A stretch of DNA of 63,557 nt from a virus. Location: positions 1 through 63,557 of the IMG/VR virus record IMGVR_UViG_3300046782_000096, one strand, 5' to 3'. The position numbers were made by a program, and so were the translations under genes. Of the stretch, positions 52,580 through 59,895 are shown piece after piece. Under the pieces are notes generated by a model. That model made no database searches. It saw nothing but the letters and a program-made list of their open reading frames with translations, and was not told where the DNA came from. How positions within the stretch are numbered: position 1 is the first letter of the stretch; every line of letters begins with the position of its first letter.

Positions 52580-52745
52580 AGGGATGGGCAAACTAAGTTA
52601 TGAATAGAGGAAAGTAGAATAGCAAGACGTGACGAAACGCCTTGTGAGTGGAGACTAAAATTAGCCTCTCATTCTACAAAAAACGGGGCAAATCAGGACA
52701 CCCTTGCGAGGGAGCTAAGTCCGCCGCACGCTGTAAGCGGCCCGG
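52580..52745 (+). ncRNA. Candidate structured RNA with multiple hairpins
   Basis: GTAGAAT (52614-52620) and ATTCTAC (52671-52677) close a three-way junction. It contains hairpin CAAG-a-CGT/ACG-c-CTTG (52623-52644) and hairpin GGAG-a-CTA/TAG-c-CTCT (52650-52669). Then GGAC-CCCT-TGCG-AGGG-GTCC (52696-52722) and GCCGC/GCGGC (52723-52727 and 52737-52741) form two more stems. No ORF spans it. The density of perfect, nested, non-overlapping helices is far above neighbouring intergenic DNA. It could be a riboregulator or stable RNA; I cannot match a known class. Confidence 0.6.
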
Positions 52746-52778
52746 TAGTGGAAGTAATTCATTAGGAGATAAAACCCT

Positions 52779-52931
52779 ATGAAGACTGAAATTGAAATTG
52801 CTATTAGAGCATTGCTAGTTAAGATGACCGCAAGTGTAACAACGGAAGAGGCTTTAAAGTTTACACAATCAATGTTAAATTTAGCTCATACAGCCGTTAC
52901 ATTAGCTGCGCTAAAGGACAAGCAAGAGTAA
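52779..52931 (+). CDS. Small helical protein
   Basis: 50 aa, AGGAGAT ribosome site, all helical (EIEIAIRALLVKM, EEALKFTQSMLNLAHTAV). Follows the structured RNA, so its translation may be controlled by it. No family recognised. Confidence 0.6.
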   Translation: MKTEIEIAIRALLVKMTASVTTEEALKFTQSMLNLAHTAVTLAALKDKQE

Positions 52932-52968
52932 GGAGTTTTTACTACCAAAACACCGGCAAAAAAAGGGC

Positions 52969-52997
52969 TTGACAAGGCTTCCCGGTAGGCGTATACA
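52969..52997 (+). promoter_or_regulatory. Near-consensus sigma-70 promoter
   Basis: TTGACA (52969-52974), exactly 17 bp, TATACA (52992-52997): the strongest promoter match seen. No ORF follows for 172 bp, but a terminator does, so it probably drives a small RNA and by read-through the next small gene. Confidence 0.82.
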
Positions 52998-53003
52998 GGC
53001 GGA

Positions 53004-53108
53004 TTCCCCGGCTCAGGATCACTCTCCGATTAAGGCCGTCGAGCGCTCCGTCTCCCCTGCGCTCCGGTCTGTGCAAGTCAAAGCACAACCCTTAGCCGGG
53101 TTTTTTTT
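53004..53108 (+). ncRNA. Candidate small RNA
   Basis: Between the promoter at 52969 and a run of eight Ts at 53101-53108. CCCGGCT (53007-53013) pairs with AGCCGGG (53094-53100) immediately before the T-run, closing the whole transcript as a terminator-like stem. A local hairpin GTGC..GCAC (about 53071-53085) lies inside. No start codon with a ribosome site. About 105 nt, typical for a phage or bacterial sRNA. Confidence 0.6.
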
Positions 53109-53169
53109 ACTAAGTTTCTAAACTAGACTCACCTAACATAATCCTAGACAACCAAAAGAGAGAAATAAA

Positions 53170-53340
53170 ATGAGCAATGCGATGACGGAATTTAAATCCT
53201 ATACCGATGCAGATAAAGTAGCTTTGCGTGAACTGACTGCTTACGCAAAAGAGAAGACTGGTAAAGACGTGAAGACCGGGGATATGATCTGTGCATTGAC
53301 ACCGGGATTGGAGACTCCAAAAGAGTTGATGGGCATCTAA
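53170..53340 (+). CDS. Small helical protein
   Basis: 56 aa. Two helices with a central KTGKDVKTGDM loop and C-terminal LTPGLETPKELMGI. The start is weakly supported (AGAGAGAAATAAA). Downstream of the putative sRNA and upstream of a terminator. Confidence 0.58.
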   Translation: MSNAMTEFKSYTDADKVALRELTAYAKEKTGKDVKTGDMICALTPGLETPKELMGI

Positions 53341-53388
53341 TCTAAACCACAACTAAAGGTAGGTGATCCTAAATCTGTTCCAAAGCGA

Positions 53389-53420
53389 AGCCCCGGCGCT
53401 TAATCCGGGGCTGTTTTATT
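53389..53420 (+). terminator. Rho-independent terminator
   Basis: AGCCCCGG (53389-53396) pairs with CCGGGGCT (53405-53412), followed by GTTTTATTTT. It separates the early small genes from the secreted protein gene; the T-run partly overlaps that gene's ribosome site region. Confidence 0.85.
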
Positions 53421-53434
53421 TTGGAGGGTTGCAA

Positions 53435-55114
53435 ATGAAAATGAAGAGAGTGTTAGCGGGGGGCTTACTACTGCTTGCTAGTAGTTTAGCTTTCGCAGTA
53501 CACAACGAAGGGGTATTAGAGTTAGATGGTAACGCTGTTAATGATCCTGCGGTACCGGGGATCGACTGGCAAGATGTTTTTCTTACTCCCGCTGTAGGTC
53601 AGAGTTTTATTAATGACCTTTTTAATTCAAGTGCTGATAATGCTTTTATCGGTGGCGGGTCCAAAGATGTACGAGATATTCCTTTATGGGGACAGACTTT
53701 AACCGGGTCACCAGACAAGGATGATTTAGAACACGCAATGGCTGCTTTATTTACCGTTAATGGTGATGAAGTAGTTTATTTTGCTGCGGATCGTGATAGC
53801 AATAACGGAGACAGTGCGATTGGTTTCTGGTTCTTTCGTTCAGCAGTAAAAGTAAATGGTAGTGGTGGGTTTGATGGAGTCCATACCGTAGGGGACATTT
53901 TAGTTACGTCCGATTTTCTACAGGGTGGCGGCGCTTCTGTAATCAATGTGTTTAAGTGGGTGGGTGGTGCTAATCCATTATCACTTTTGGCCCATTCTGA
54001 AATTAAGAATGGCGTACCGATTGGCGGGACCGTTGATCCTGTAACGGGATTGTTCTGTATTAGCAGCGATATTGCTTGTGCAGTAACAAACAAAGCCGCT
54101 ACACCGGCACCTTGGTCTTATACGTTCAAAGGATCGGCTCCCCCTAATACATTCCCACAAGGTACATTCTTTGAAGGTGGAGTTAATCTAACGCAGCTTT
54201 TAGGTGGGTCTGAGTGCTTTAGTAACTTTCTTGTAATGACCCGTACCTCTGCTAGTACAACGGCACAGCTAAAAGATTTTGTTTTAGGACCGTTTAAGAA
54301 TTGTTCTATCGCAGTGTCTAAAACTTGTAACGTAACTCGTTTAACCACTGCCTCAGACAATACGTCTCTTCTGTACTCTGTGGACTATTCTGGAACGGTA
54401 ACAAATACGTCTGATGGTTCTTTACCGATTGGTACGATTATCACTGTGCGGGATGATGTTGGAACACCGGACCCGGCGACTAGTGACGACCAAAGTCAAT
54501 CATTTACTTTAGCTGCGCCATTAGCTAAGAATGGAACACAAGCTTTTACTGGTAGTTTCTTTAGCAATGACAATCCGCCACATAATACTGTCTATGCAAC
54601 AGCGGCATTTAGTGGCAATTCGCTAACAGCTAACTTTAGTATTGACTGTTCTCCGCTTTCCTTAAGTCCAGCTTTATCAGTGACCAAGGTTTGCGGTACA
54701 CCGGCTGGTGCGCCGGGAGTAGAGTTAGTCCTTAGTGGTGGTAAATTAGTTACACAAGTAAATGTTTCTGGTACTGTATGCAATACTAGCACTACGGCAG
54801 GTTTAAATCTATCGGTAACTGTAGCCGATGACGCAGTAGGTATTGCTAATCCGCCCGATCCAACGCAATTGTTTAATGGTACGTTAGTACAAGGTGCTGT
54901 TGGTACACCGGGGCGTTGCGCTGATTACACGTACAGCTATCAGCCTACAGCAGGCGACGGTAACACGACACCGGCAAGCGTGGCAATGTTTAGCGATACG
55001 GTAACGGCAATGGGTAGTAGTCCTGCGCTGCCAGCGGCACAACAGCCTACAGCTACGGCAACGGCACACTGTGCAGTATGTCCATGCAATGGGTTGAATT
55101 GTCCTACTCCGTAA
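53435..55114 (+). CDS. Secreted protein with signal peptide and beta-sandwich repeats
   Basis: 559 aa. ATG at 53435 with GGAGGG upstream; an upstream in-frame start would cross the terminator. The signal peptide MKMKRVLAGG...LAFA is followed by a mature domain starting VHNEGVLELDGNAV, a pattern seen in secreted bacterial proteins. Residues about 315-520 hold two Cys-containing beta-sandwich repeats (SKTCN....VDYSGTVTNTS and TKVCG....VNVSGTVCNTS), and the end has CAVCPCNGLNC. It should be exported to the periplasm or beyond. Such cargo is unusual in a phage replication region and may alter the host surface or be a virion adhesin. Confidence 0.75.
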   Translation: MKMKRVLAGGLLLLASSLAFAVHNEGVLELDGNAVNDPAVPGIDWQDVFLTPAVGQSFINDLFNSSADNAFIGGGSKDVRDIPLWGQTLTGSPDKDDLEHAMAALFTVNGDEVVYFAADRDSNNGDSAIGFWFFRSAVKVNGSGGFDGVHTVGDILVTSDFLQGGGASVINVFKWVGGANPLSLLAHSEIKNGVPIGGTVDPVTGLFCISSDIACAVTNKAATPAPWSYTFKGSAPPNTFPQGTFFEGGVNLTQLLGGSECFSNFLVMTRTSASTTAQLKDFVLGPFKNCSIAVSKTCNVTRLTTASDNTSLLYSVDYSGTVTNTSDGSLPIGTIITVRDDVGTPDPATSDDQSQSFTLAAPLAKNGTQAFTGSFFSNDNPPHNTVYATAAFSGNSLTANFSIDCSPLSLSPALSVTKVCGTPAGAPGVELVLSGGKLVTQVNVSGTVCNTSTTAGLNLSVTVADDAVGIANPPDPTQLFNGTLVQGAVGTPGRCADYTYSYQPTAGDGNTTPASVAMFSDTVTAMGSSPALPAAQQPTATATAHCAVCPCNGLNCPTP

Positions 55115-55128
55115 TAGTTCTAGAACCG

Positions 55129-55146
55129 GGGCGCAAGGATGCGCCC
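55129..55146 (+). promoter_or_regulatory. CsrA-type hairpin 3 (GGGCGC-AAGGAU-GCGCCC)
   Basis: A perfect 6-bp stem with hexaloop AAGGAU, the preferred AAGGA form of CsrA/RsmA sites. 18 bp before the next ATG, beside its TAGGAG ribosome site. The stem sequence differs from hairpins 1 and 2 while the loop motif is kept. Confidence 0.62.
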
Positions 55147-55164
55147 ACTAGGAGTTAAATCTAA

Positions 55165-55368
55165 ATGACTAAGCCTTTTGCGTTCTTTAATAGAGATAAC
55201 GGGTCACTTAGATTTGAAACTTTGCGTGAATTAAGAAATGCTCGTATAGGTGAGCCAAGAGAGATATCGCTTTATACTCAGGAACAGGTAGATACATTAC
55301 TGAATGAAATTAAAGGACTAAAGGAACTAGCGGGTACTAATAATGTAAAACGCTTACCCTTTGACTAG
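55165..55368 (+). CDS. Small protein upstream of DNA polymerase
   Basis: 67 aa, mixed helix and strand (LRFETLRELRNARIG, EQVDTLLNEIKGL). TAGGAG ribosome site beside a CsrA-type hairpin. No family recognised. Confidence 0.62.
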   Translation: MTKPFAFFNRDNGSLRFETLRELRNARIGEPREISLYTQEQVDTLLNEIKGLKELAGTNNVKRLPFD

Positions 55369-55378
55369 GAGTAAACTA

Positions 55379-55540
55379 ATGATTATTGCACTTAGTTTGT
55401 TAGTATGTATAATTGGTCTTCTAATGTATGCTTTATCAGCTAATCCTAAGCTGGTCCGTGTAGGTGAAATTATGTTCGCTGCTGGTCTATTAGCGTTCCT
55501 TATAAACGCTAGAGAAATTTTACAGGTAATAGGACATTAA
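55379..55540 (+). CDS. Small two-helix membrane protein
   Basis: 53 aa. Helices IIALSLLVCIIGLLMYALSA and MFAAGLLAFLINAREIL flank the short loop NPKLVRVGEI. The pattern is recurrent just upstream of phage polymerase genes and has been seen in many podoviruses, function unknown. AGGAG ribosome site. Confidence 0.68.
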   Translation: MIIALSLLVCIIGLLMYALSANPKLVRVGEIMFAAGLLAFLINAREILQVIGH

Positions 55541-55561
55541 CAAGAAAGGACCATCCCACTT

Positions 55562-57466
55562 ATGATTCCTATATTTCTAGATTTTGAAACACATTACTCG
55601 AAAGAGTATTCGCTTAAGCGAATGTCAAATCAAGAGTATATATACGACCCTCGATTTAAAACACATGGTTGCGGTGTGGCTATTGGCCGCGACTCTCCCC
55701 GCTGGTTTAGCGGGCCTACCTTAATAGCGCTTTTACAGCGTGCCGTGCCGGGTAATGTAGTCGTCTGCCATCATGCAGCGTTCGACGTATCTATCTTAGC
55801 ATGGCGCTTTAAACTCCGTCCTCGTTTTATAATTGACACACTGGGTATGTCGCGTGCTTTAATTGGCGAGCGCTTACGATCCCATAGTTTAGATTCAATT
55901 GCTCATTATCTACTTGGCAAAGAGAAAGGACATTATTTAGCTTCTACTATGGGAATTAAAGACTTACGGAAAGATGAAGAGGCGAAATTAGCGGAGTACT
56001 GTCTAGACGATGTTAGATTATGTCGAGAGATTTTTTATGCCTTAATTCCTTACATGCCTAAGCCAGAACTACCGGTAATAGATATGGTAGCACGCATGTA
56101 TACGGAACCTAAGCTACTTTTAGATCAAGAACTATTAATGCAATATCACTCAGAAGTAGTAGCCAAAAGACTGTGTGCATTAGATGAAGCAGGTATAGAA
56201 AATCCAACGGAAGTTAGGTCTAATCCGCAGTTTGCAGCGGCGCTACAGCGGCTAGGGGTCATACCCCCTATGAAGACCAGCCCCACGACCGGGAAGCTCA
56301 CCTATGCCTTTGCCAAGACGGATGAAGGGCTACAGGCGCTAGAGGATCACCCCGACGAACGGGTACAGGCACTGGTTGCCGCTAGACTGGAGAATAGAAG
56401 TACTTTAGCAGAAACAAGAGCAGAGAGTTTTATTACTGCTAGTCGATATGGTGAGTTACCTATTGGTTATAATTATAGTGGCGCACAAACTACACATAGA
56501 TTCTCCGGTGCTTATGGTATGAATTTACAGAACCTACCTAGAGGGGGAGCGTTACGTAAATCTATTATGGCACCAGAAGGCTATGAACTAGTAGTAGGTG
56601 ACCAAAGTCAAATTGAACTTAGAATTACTTTTGCACTGGCAATACATCTATATTTAAAACGATATCCAGATAATGGGTACGAACATTTACCAGAAGTGGA
56701 AGCATTACAAATACTAGCTGGTGGTGGCGATCTTTATGCTACGTTTGGTAGTTACATTTACCAGACAGAGATAACAAAAGAAACTCATCCTTATGAACGT
56801 CAAGTTAGTAAGAGCGCAGTTTTAGGTCTAGGTTTTGGAATGGGTAAAGATAAGTTTATCGCCTATTGTAGACAGCAGAATATTGAAATGGACGATGGAC
56901 TAGCAGCATATATAGTAAAATTTTATAGAGAAAAATACAGCTTAGTTCCGCAGTTGTGGAAATACCTTAATGACTGTTTTAAAGAGTTCTGTGCTTTTAA
57001 TGACCCAATACAGCTTTTCAATGAACCTAATATTACAATCGAATTTACTAGAACGCCACGTAGTGTAATAGCCGGTGCTGTTACTGCATGGGCTAACGAT
57101 GTATCCATAGGACTGCCGGGACAACTAAGAGTAAAATATCCTCAATTAATGTTCCATCCCGGTAGTCGCCAGTTTACTTATGAAAGAGCCAATGGAACGA
57201 CACACCTTTTCGCTGGCAAGTTCGTTGAAAATCTGGTACAGTACCTAGCGCGGCAGATCATCATGGAGCAGACCGTAAGAGTTAATCGCCGGTATCCTGT
57301 TGTGATGAGTACCCATGATGAGATAGCAGCGCTTCCAGAGAAAAGTAAAACAGAACAGTGTAAAGTTGAAATGAAAGAAATAATGGAAGAAAGAATGTCG
57401 TGGTGGCCGAGTTTACCTTTAAATGCAGATATACATAGCGCAATCAGATACGGAGAAGCAAAGTGA
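55562..57466 (+). CDS. Family A DNA polymerase with 3'-5' exonuclease
   Basis: 634 aa, close to T7-type length. The exonuclease domain shows DFET (D7, E9), HHAAFD and YCLDD (Exo III). Polymerase motif A is GDQSQIELR (D347, with Gln where Taq has Tyr), motif B RQVSKSAVLGLGFG (R413, K417, Phe in place of the usual Tyr), and motif C HDE (585-587). Replicates phage DNA with the PrimPol-helicase at 3.2 kb. Codons for residues about 237-280 lie in a GC-rich patch (56270-56395). Confidence 0.93.
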   Translation: MIPIFLDFETHYSKEYSLKRMSNQEYIYDPRFKTHGCGVAIGRDSPRWFSGPTLIALLQRAVPGNVVVCHHAAFDVSILAWRFKLRPRFIIDTLGMSRALIGERLRSHSLDSIAHYLLGKEKGHYLASTMGIKDLRKDEEAKLAEYCLDDVRLCREIFYALIPYMPKPELPVIDMVARMYTEPKLLLDQELLMQYHSEVVAKRLCALDEAGIENPTEVRSNPQFAAALQRLGVIPPMKTSPTTGKLTYAFAKTDEGLQALEDHPDERVQALVAARLENRSTLAETRAESFITASRYGELPIGYNYSGAQTTHRFSGAYGMNLQNLPRGGALRKSIMAPEGYELVVGDQSQIELRITFALAIHLYLKRYPDNGYEHLPEVEALQILAGGGDLYATFGSYIYQTEITKETHPYERQVSKSAVLGLGFGMGKDKFIAYCRQQNIEMDDGLAAYIVKFYREKYSLVPQLWKYLNDCFKEFCAFNDPIQLFNEPNITIEFTRTPRSVIAGAVTAWANDVSIGLPGQLRVKYPQLMFHPGSRQFTYERANGTTHLFAGKFVENLVQYLARQIIMEQTVRVNRRYPVVMSTHDEIAALPEKSKTEQCKVEMKEIMEERMSWWPSLPLNADIHSAIRYGEAK

Positions 57467-57759
57467 ATTATATTAAAGAGTTTCCTTTTGTACAAATGAA
57501 TGGTTCTATTAAAGTTTATAATGAACAACCGTGGTGGATGGGGTTGCCGATGCAGAAGCATGAGTACCGGGTTACTCCTCCGTCTAAGAGAAAAACTAAA
57601 GCGGAAAAGATTAGTGATACCATGACTAAGATCGGGCGCATGAACCGGGATACTCATATTACAGCGCTTTTGAGTCAAGGTATTGTTAGGCGCAAGCGTG
57701 AGACTGGCAGGGTTACTATTCGGGATGTAATAGATAAACAAGACAAAAGCTGGACTTAA
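57463..57759 (+). CDS. Small basic protein after DNA polymerase
   Basis: 98 aa from a GTG start overlapping the polymerase stop (GTGA). The central part is Lys/Arg-rich with HTH-like spacing (KAEKISDTMTKIGRMNRDTHITALLSQG, shown in part). Possibly a DNA-binding accessory factor. Confidence 0.6.
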   Translation: MNYIKEFPFVQMNGSIKVYNEQPWWMGLPMQKHEYRVTPPSKRKTKAEKISDTMTKIGRMNRDTHITALLSQGIVRRKRETGRVTIRDVIDKQDKSWT

Positions 57760-57765
57760 GGAAAA

Positions 57766-57900
57766 GTGAAAAAGATTGTATTCATGGCGTTGTTTTTTGT
57801 ACTGATAATGGCAGGATTAGCTTACTGGGACTGGCTTGTATACGGTGAATGTATACAAGCTGGTAATCCTTGGTGGTACTGTGCGAGGGTAGCCTCATAA
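57766..57900 (+). CDS. Very small membrane protein
   Basis: 44 aa from a GTG preceded by AAGGAAAA. A single hydrophobic helix (IVFMALFFVLIMAGLAYW) then a short Cys-containing tail. Its stop overlaps the next ATG (TAATG), which supports it as real. Confidence 0.52.
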   Translation: MKKIVFMALFFVLIMAGLAYWDWLVYGECIQAGNPWWYCARVAS

Positions 57901-58595
57901 TGCTAGATGCAGATGGAGGGTTTGCAAAACCCGTAATTTATACTTGGTCTTTAATAGAACAGTATGAGACTTGCCCTTTTAAAGCTTATCACCAGAATGT
58001 GATAAAAGACATTCCTTGGGTAGAAACAGTAGAAAATAAATGGGGCAATGAAGTACATAGCGCACTAGAACGTTGTGCTAGATTAAGAGTATTACCAGAA
58101 GATAGATTTAAAGAATTAAGCTATATAGCCGCAGCGTTTTTATCTGCAACTGGAGAGCTACGACCGGAAGTAAAACTAGGAGTAGATAGAAGGTTACACG
58201 CTTGTGACTTTTACGATCCAAATGTTTTTATACGAGGTAACAACGCAGACTTAATTATAGATTACGATACATGGGCTGTGGTGTGGGACTACAAGACTGG
58301 TAAAAAGAAAACCGGATCAAAACAATTAATGCTTACTGCTCTTATGGTCTTCGCCAAGTTTCCACGTTTAGAAAAATTGATATGCTCTTTTATTTGGACA
58401 CAAGCTAAGACACTAAAACCAGAAAAAGAAATTTACTATAGACACCAGATACCCGAAATGTGGAAACGCTTTCTAGTCATAATAGGAGAGATTGAACATT
58501 GTAATACAGCGAATATCTGGTACAAAAGACAGAATGGGCTTTGCCGTGCCTATTGCCCCGTAACCGGGTGTGAATACAACGGGAAACACAAATGA
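57900..58595 (+). CDS. Cas4/RecB-like PD-(D/E)XK nuclease with Fe-S cluster Cys
   Basis: 231 aa. TWSLIEQYETCPFKAYH at the N-terminus, GNEVHSALE, ADLIIDY and VVWDYKTGK (D117, D130, K132) make the RecB-type nuclease core. C25 together with C215, C219 and C224 (GLCRAYCPVTGC) is the four-Cys arrangement that holds a 4Fe-4S cluster in Cas4 and AddB. Likely the phage exonuclease for recombination, end processing or host DNA degradation. Start decided by TAATG coupling. Confidence 0.85.
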   Translation: MLDADGGFAKPVIYTWSLIEQYETCPFKAYHQNVIKDIPWVETVENKWGNEVHSALERCARLRVLPEDRFKELSYIAAAFLSATGELRPEVKLGVDRRLHACDFYDPNVFIRGNNADLIIDYDTWAVVWDYKTGKKKTGSKQLMLTALMVFAKFPRLEKLICSFIWTQAKTLKPEKEIYYRHQIPEMWKRFLVIIGEIEHCNTANIWYKRQNGLCRAYCPVTGCEYNGKHK

Positions 58596-58801
58596 GATGG
58601 AAAAACAAAATAATTCCAAAAGAGGGAGATGTTAGAGAAAGAAATGAGTTTCTTCTATTTCCAAAAACTATTAATGGAGAAACCCGTTGGCTTGAGTTTG
58701 CTATGTATCGCCAAGTTTTAAAACTGCAAAAGGGTGATATGAGAGATATGGTAGATTCAGATTTATGGTATTGGAAAAATTTAGATTGGATAACGCCATG
58801 A
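58592..58801 (+). CDS. Conserved small phage protein
   Basis: 69 aa, ATGA-coupled. RNEFLLFPKTINGETRWLEFA is a recurrent phage motif of unknown function, found near polymerase and nuclease genes. Tail rich in Trp and Asp. Confidence 0.7.
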   Translation: MRWKNKIIPKEGDVRERNEFLLFPKTINGETRWLEFAMYRQVLKLQKGDMRDMVDSDLWYWKNLDWITP

Positions 58802-59166
58802 TAAATTTAAATGCTCTTAATTACGCTCGAAACTCAGAATTTGAAAAGAGGGTTTATGGCGTTACTGGCAATGCGGGTAATGGTGTATTCGTATTTAAGT
58901 CTTGTGTGGATGGTGATCCTTTGCGTGTTATTGCTAGCGATGGCGACGGATGGGATCATGTTAGTGTGTCACGCATTGACCGGATACCCACGTATGAAGA
59001 GATGGAACAAATAGCATCTTTAATTTTTCAACCGGATGAAACAGCAGTACAATACCATGTTCCTAAAAGCGAACATGTAAATTACCATCCTTTTTGTTTA
59101 CATTGGTGGCGTCCAACAAGAGACTATCTGCCAAAACCACCTTTTATTATGGTAGCGCCAAAATGA
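58798..59166 (+). CDS. DUF7694-like phage protein
   Basis: 122 aa. Pattern GNGVFVFKS....LRVIASDGDGWDHVSVS....PTYEEM then VQYHVP.SE.VNYHPFCLHWWRP fits a common phage family of unknown role. ATG overlaps the previous stop. Confidence 0.75.
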   Translation: MINLNALNYARNSEFEKRVYGVTGNAGNGVFVFKSCVDGDPLRVIASDGDGWDHVSVSRIDRIPTYEEMEQIASLIFQPDETAVQYHVPKSEHVNYHPFCLHWWRPTRDYLPKPPFIMVAPK

Positions 59167-59462
59167 CAACGCCAGAAGGTAAAGTTAAAACAAAAGTAAA
59201 AGAAATTCTGGAGAGATATAAAATCTATTACTTTATGCCAGTCAAGCATCTATATGGCAGGGCTGGGATAGGAGATTTCATTTGTTGTGTTAACAGCAAG
59301 TTTCTAAGTATAGAAACTAAATCAAAAGATGGCACGGTAACAGAATTACAGGATGAAGATTTTAAAAACGTAAGGAAGTCAAAGGGGCTTAAACTGCTCA
59401 TTTGCAGCGAAGCTGATCTTAAGTATCTCGAAACTATAATTCAACAAATAATGGAGAGCTAA
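59163..59462 (+). CDS. VRR-NUC domain nuclease
   Basis: 99 aa, the length of stand-alone phage VRR-NUC proteins. EGKVKTKVKEIL, then GIGDFI (D38), FLSIETK (E51, K53) and T.LQDEDF (Q63) follow the family order; the usual G.PD is GIGD here. Such enzymes cut branched DNA, including Holliday junctions in related viral proteins, and would resolve replication or recombination intermediates before packaging. Confidence 0.85.
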   Translation: MTTPEGKVKTKVKEILERYKIYYFMPVKHLYGRAGIGDFICCVNSKFLSIETKSKDGTVTELQDEDFKNVRKSKGLKLLICSEADLKYLETIIQQIMES

Positions 59463-59463
59463 A

Positions 59464-59895
59464 ATGACCGCTCTTAAGCAAGAAACTAAGCGCACCGCAG
59501 AAGCAATATTTGACGTGATTAGGGATAAAGAAAGTCCTGTAAGTGCAGGAGATATAGCAAGAGAATTTAATCTTGGCAATGGGCGACACGCAGACCTTGC
59601 CCAAGCTTTAAAGCTTTTAGTGAAACAAGATAAAGTAGAAAAGTTTGGCGAAGGTAGAGGTAGTAAATATCTTATAGTAAGAGATGCTAAACCCCTTACT
59701 AAAGCAGAAGCGCAAGAACAATTAAACGTCCCTCCGGTGCCAGAAGGCAAGAAAGGTAAAGCTGTACCGGTCCATATGGTGGAGGTACCAAGGGCTACGC
59801 TTAAGGTGCTGGTGAAAGCTGTGATGCAGTGCTGTACTCCAATGGATAACACGTTACTGCGTGCTACGATGCAATGCATGGAGAAATTAATCTAA
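59464..59895 (+). CDS. Winged-helix-like protein
   Basis: 143 aa. Residues 10-72 (AIFDVIRDKESPVSAGDIAREFN...DLAQALKLLVKQDKVEKFGEGRGSKY, shown in part) have the helix-turn-helix and wing pattern of small transcription factors. The C-terminus is helical with CC. May regulate phage or host genes. Confidence 0.68.
   Translation: MTALKQETKRTAEAIFDVIRDKESPVSAGDIAREFNLGNGRHADLAQALKLLVKQDKVEKFGEGRGSKYLIVRDAKPLTKAEAQEQLNVPPVPEGKKGKAVPVHMVEVPRATLKVLVKAVMQCCTPMDNTLLRATMQCMEKLI

Noticed and set aside
52580-52745. RNase P RNA or tmRNA
   Set aside because: GAGGAAAGT resembles the RNase P P4 entry, but the rest of the conserved core is missing; no tmRNA acceptor or tag frame.
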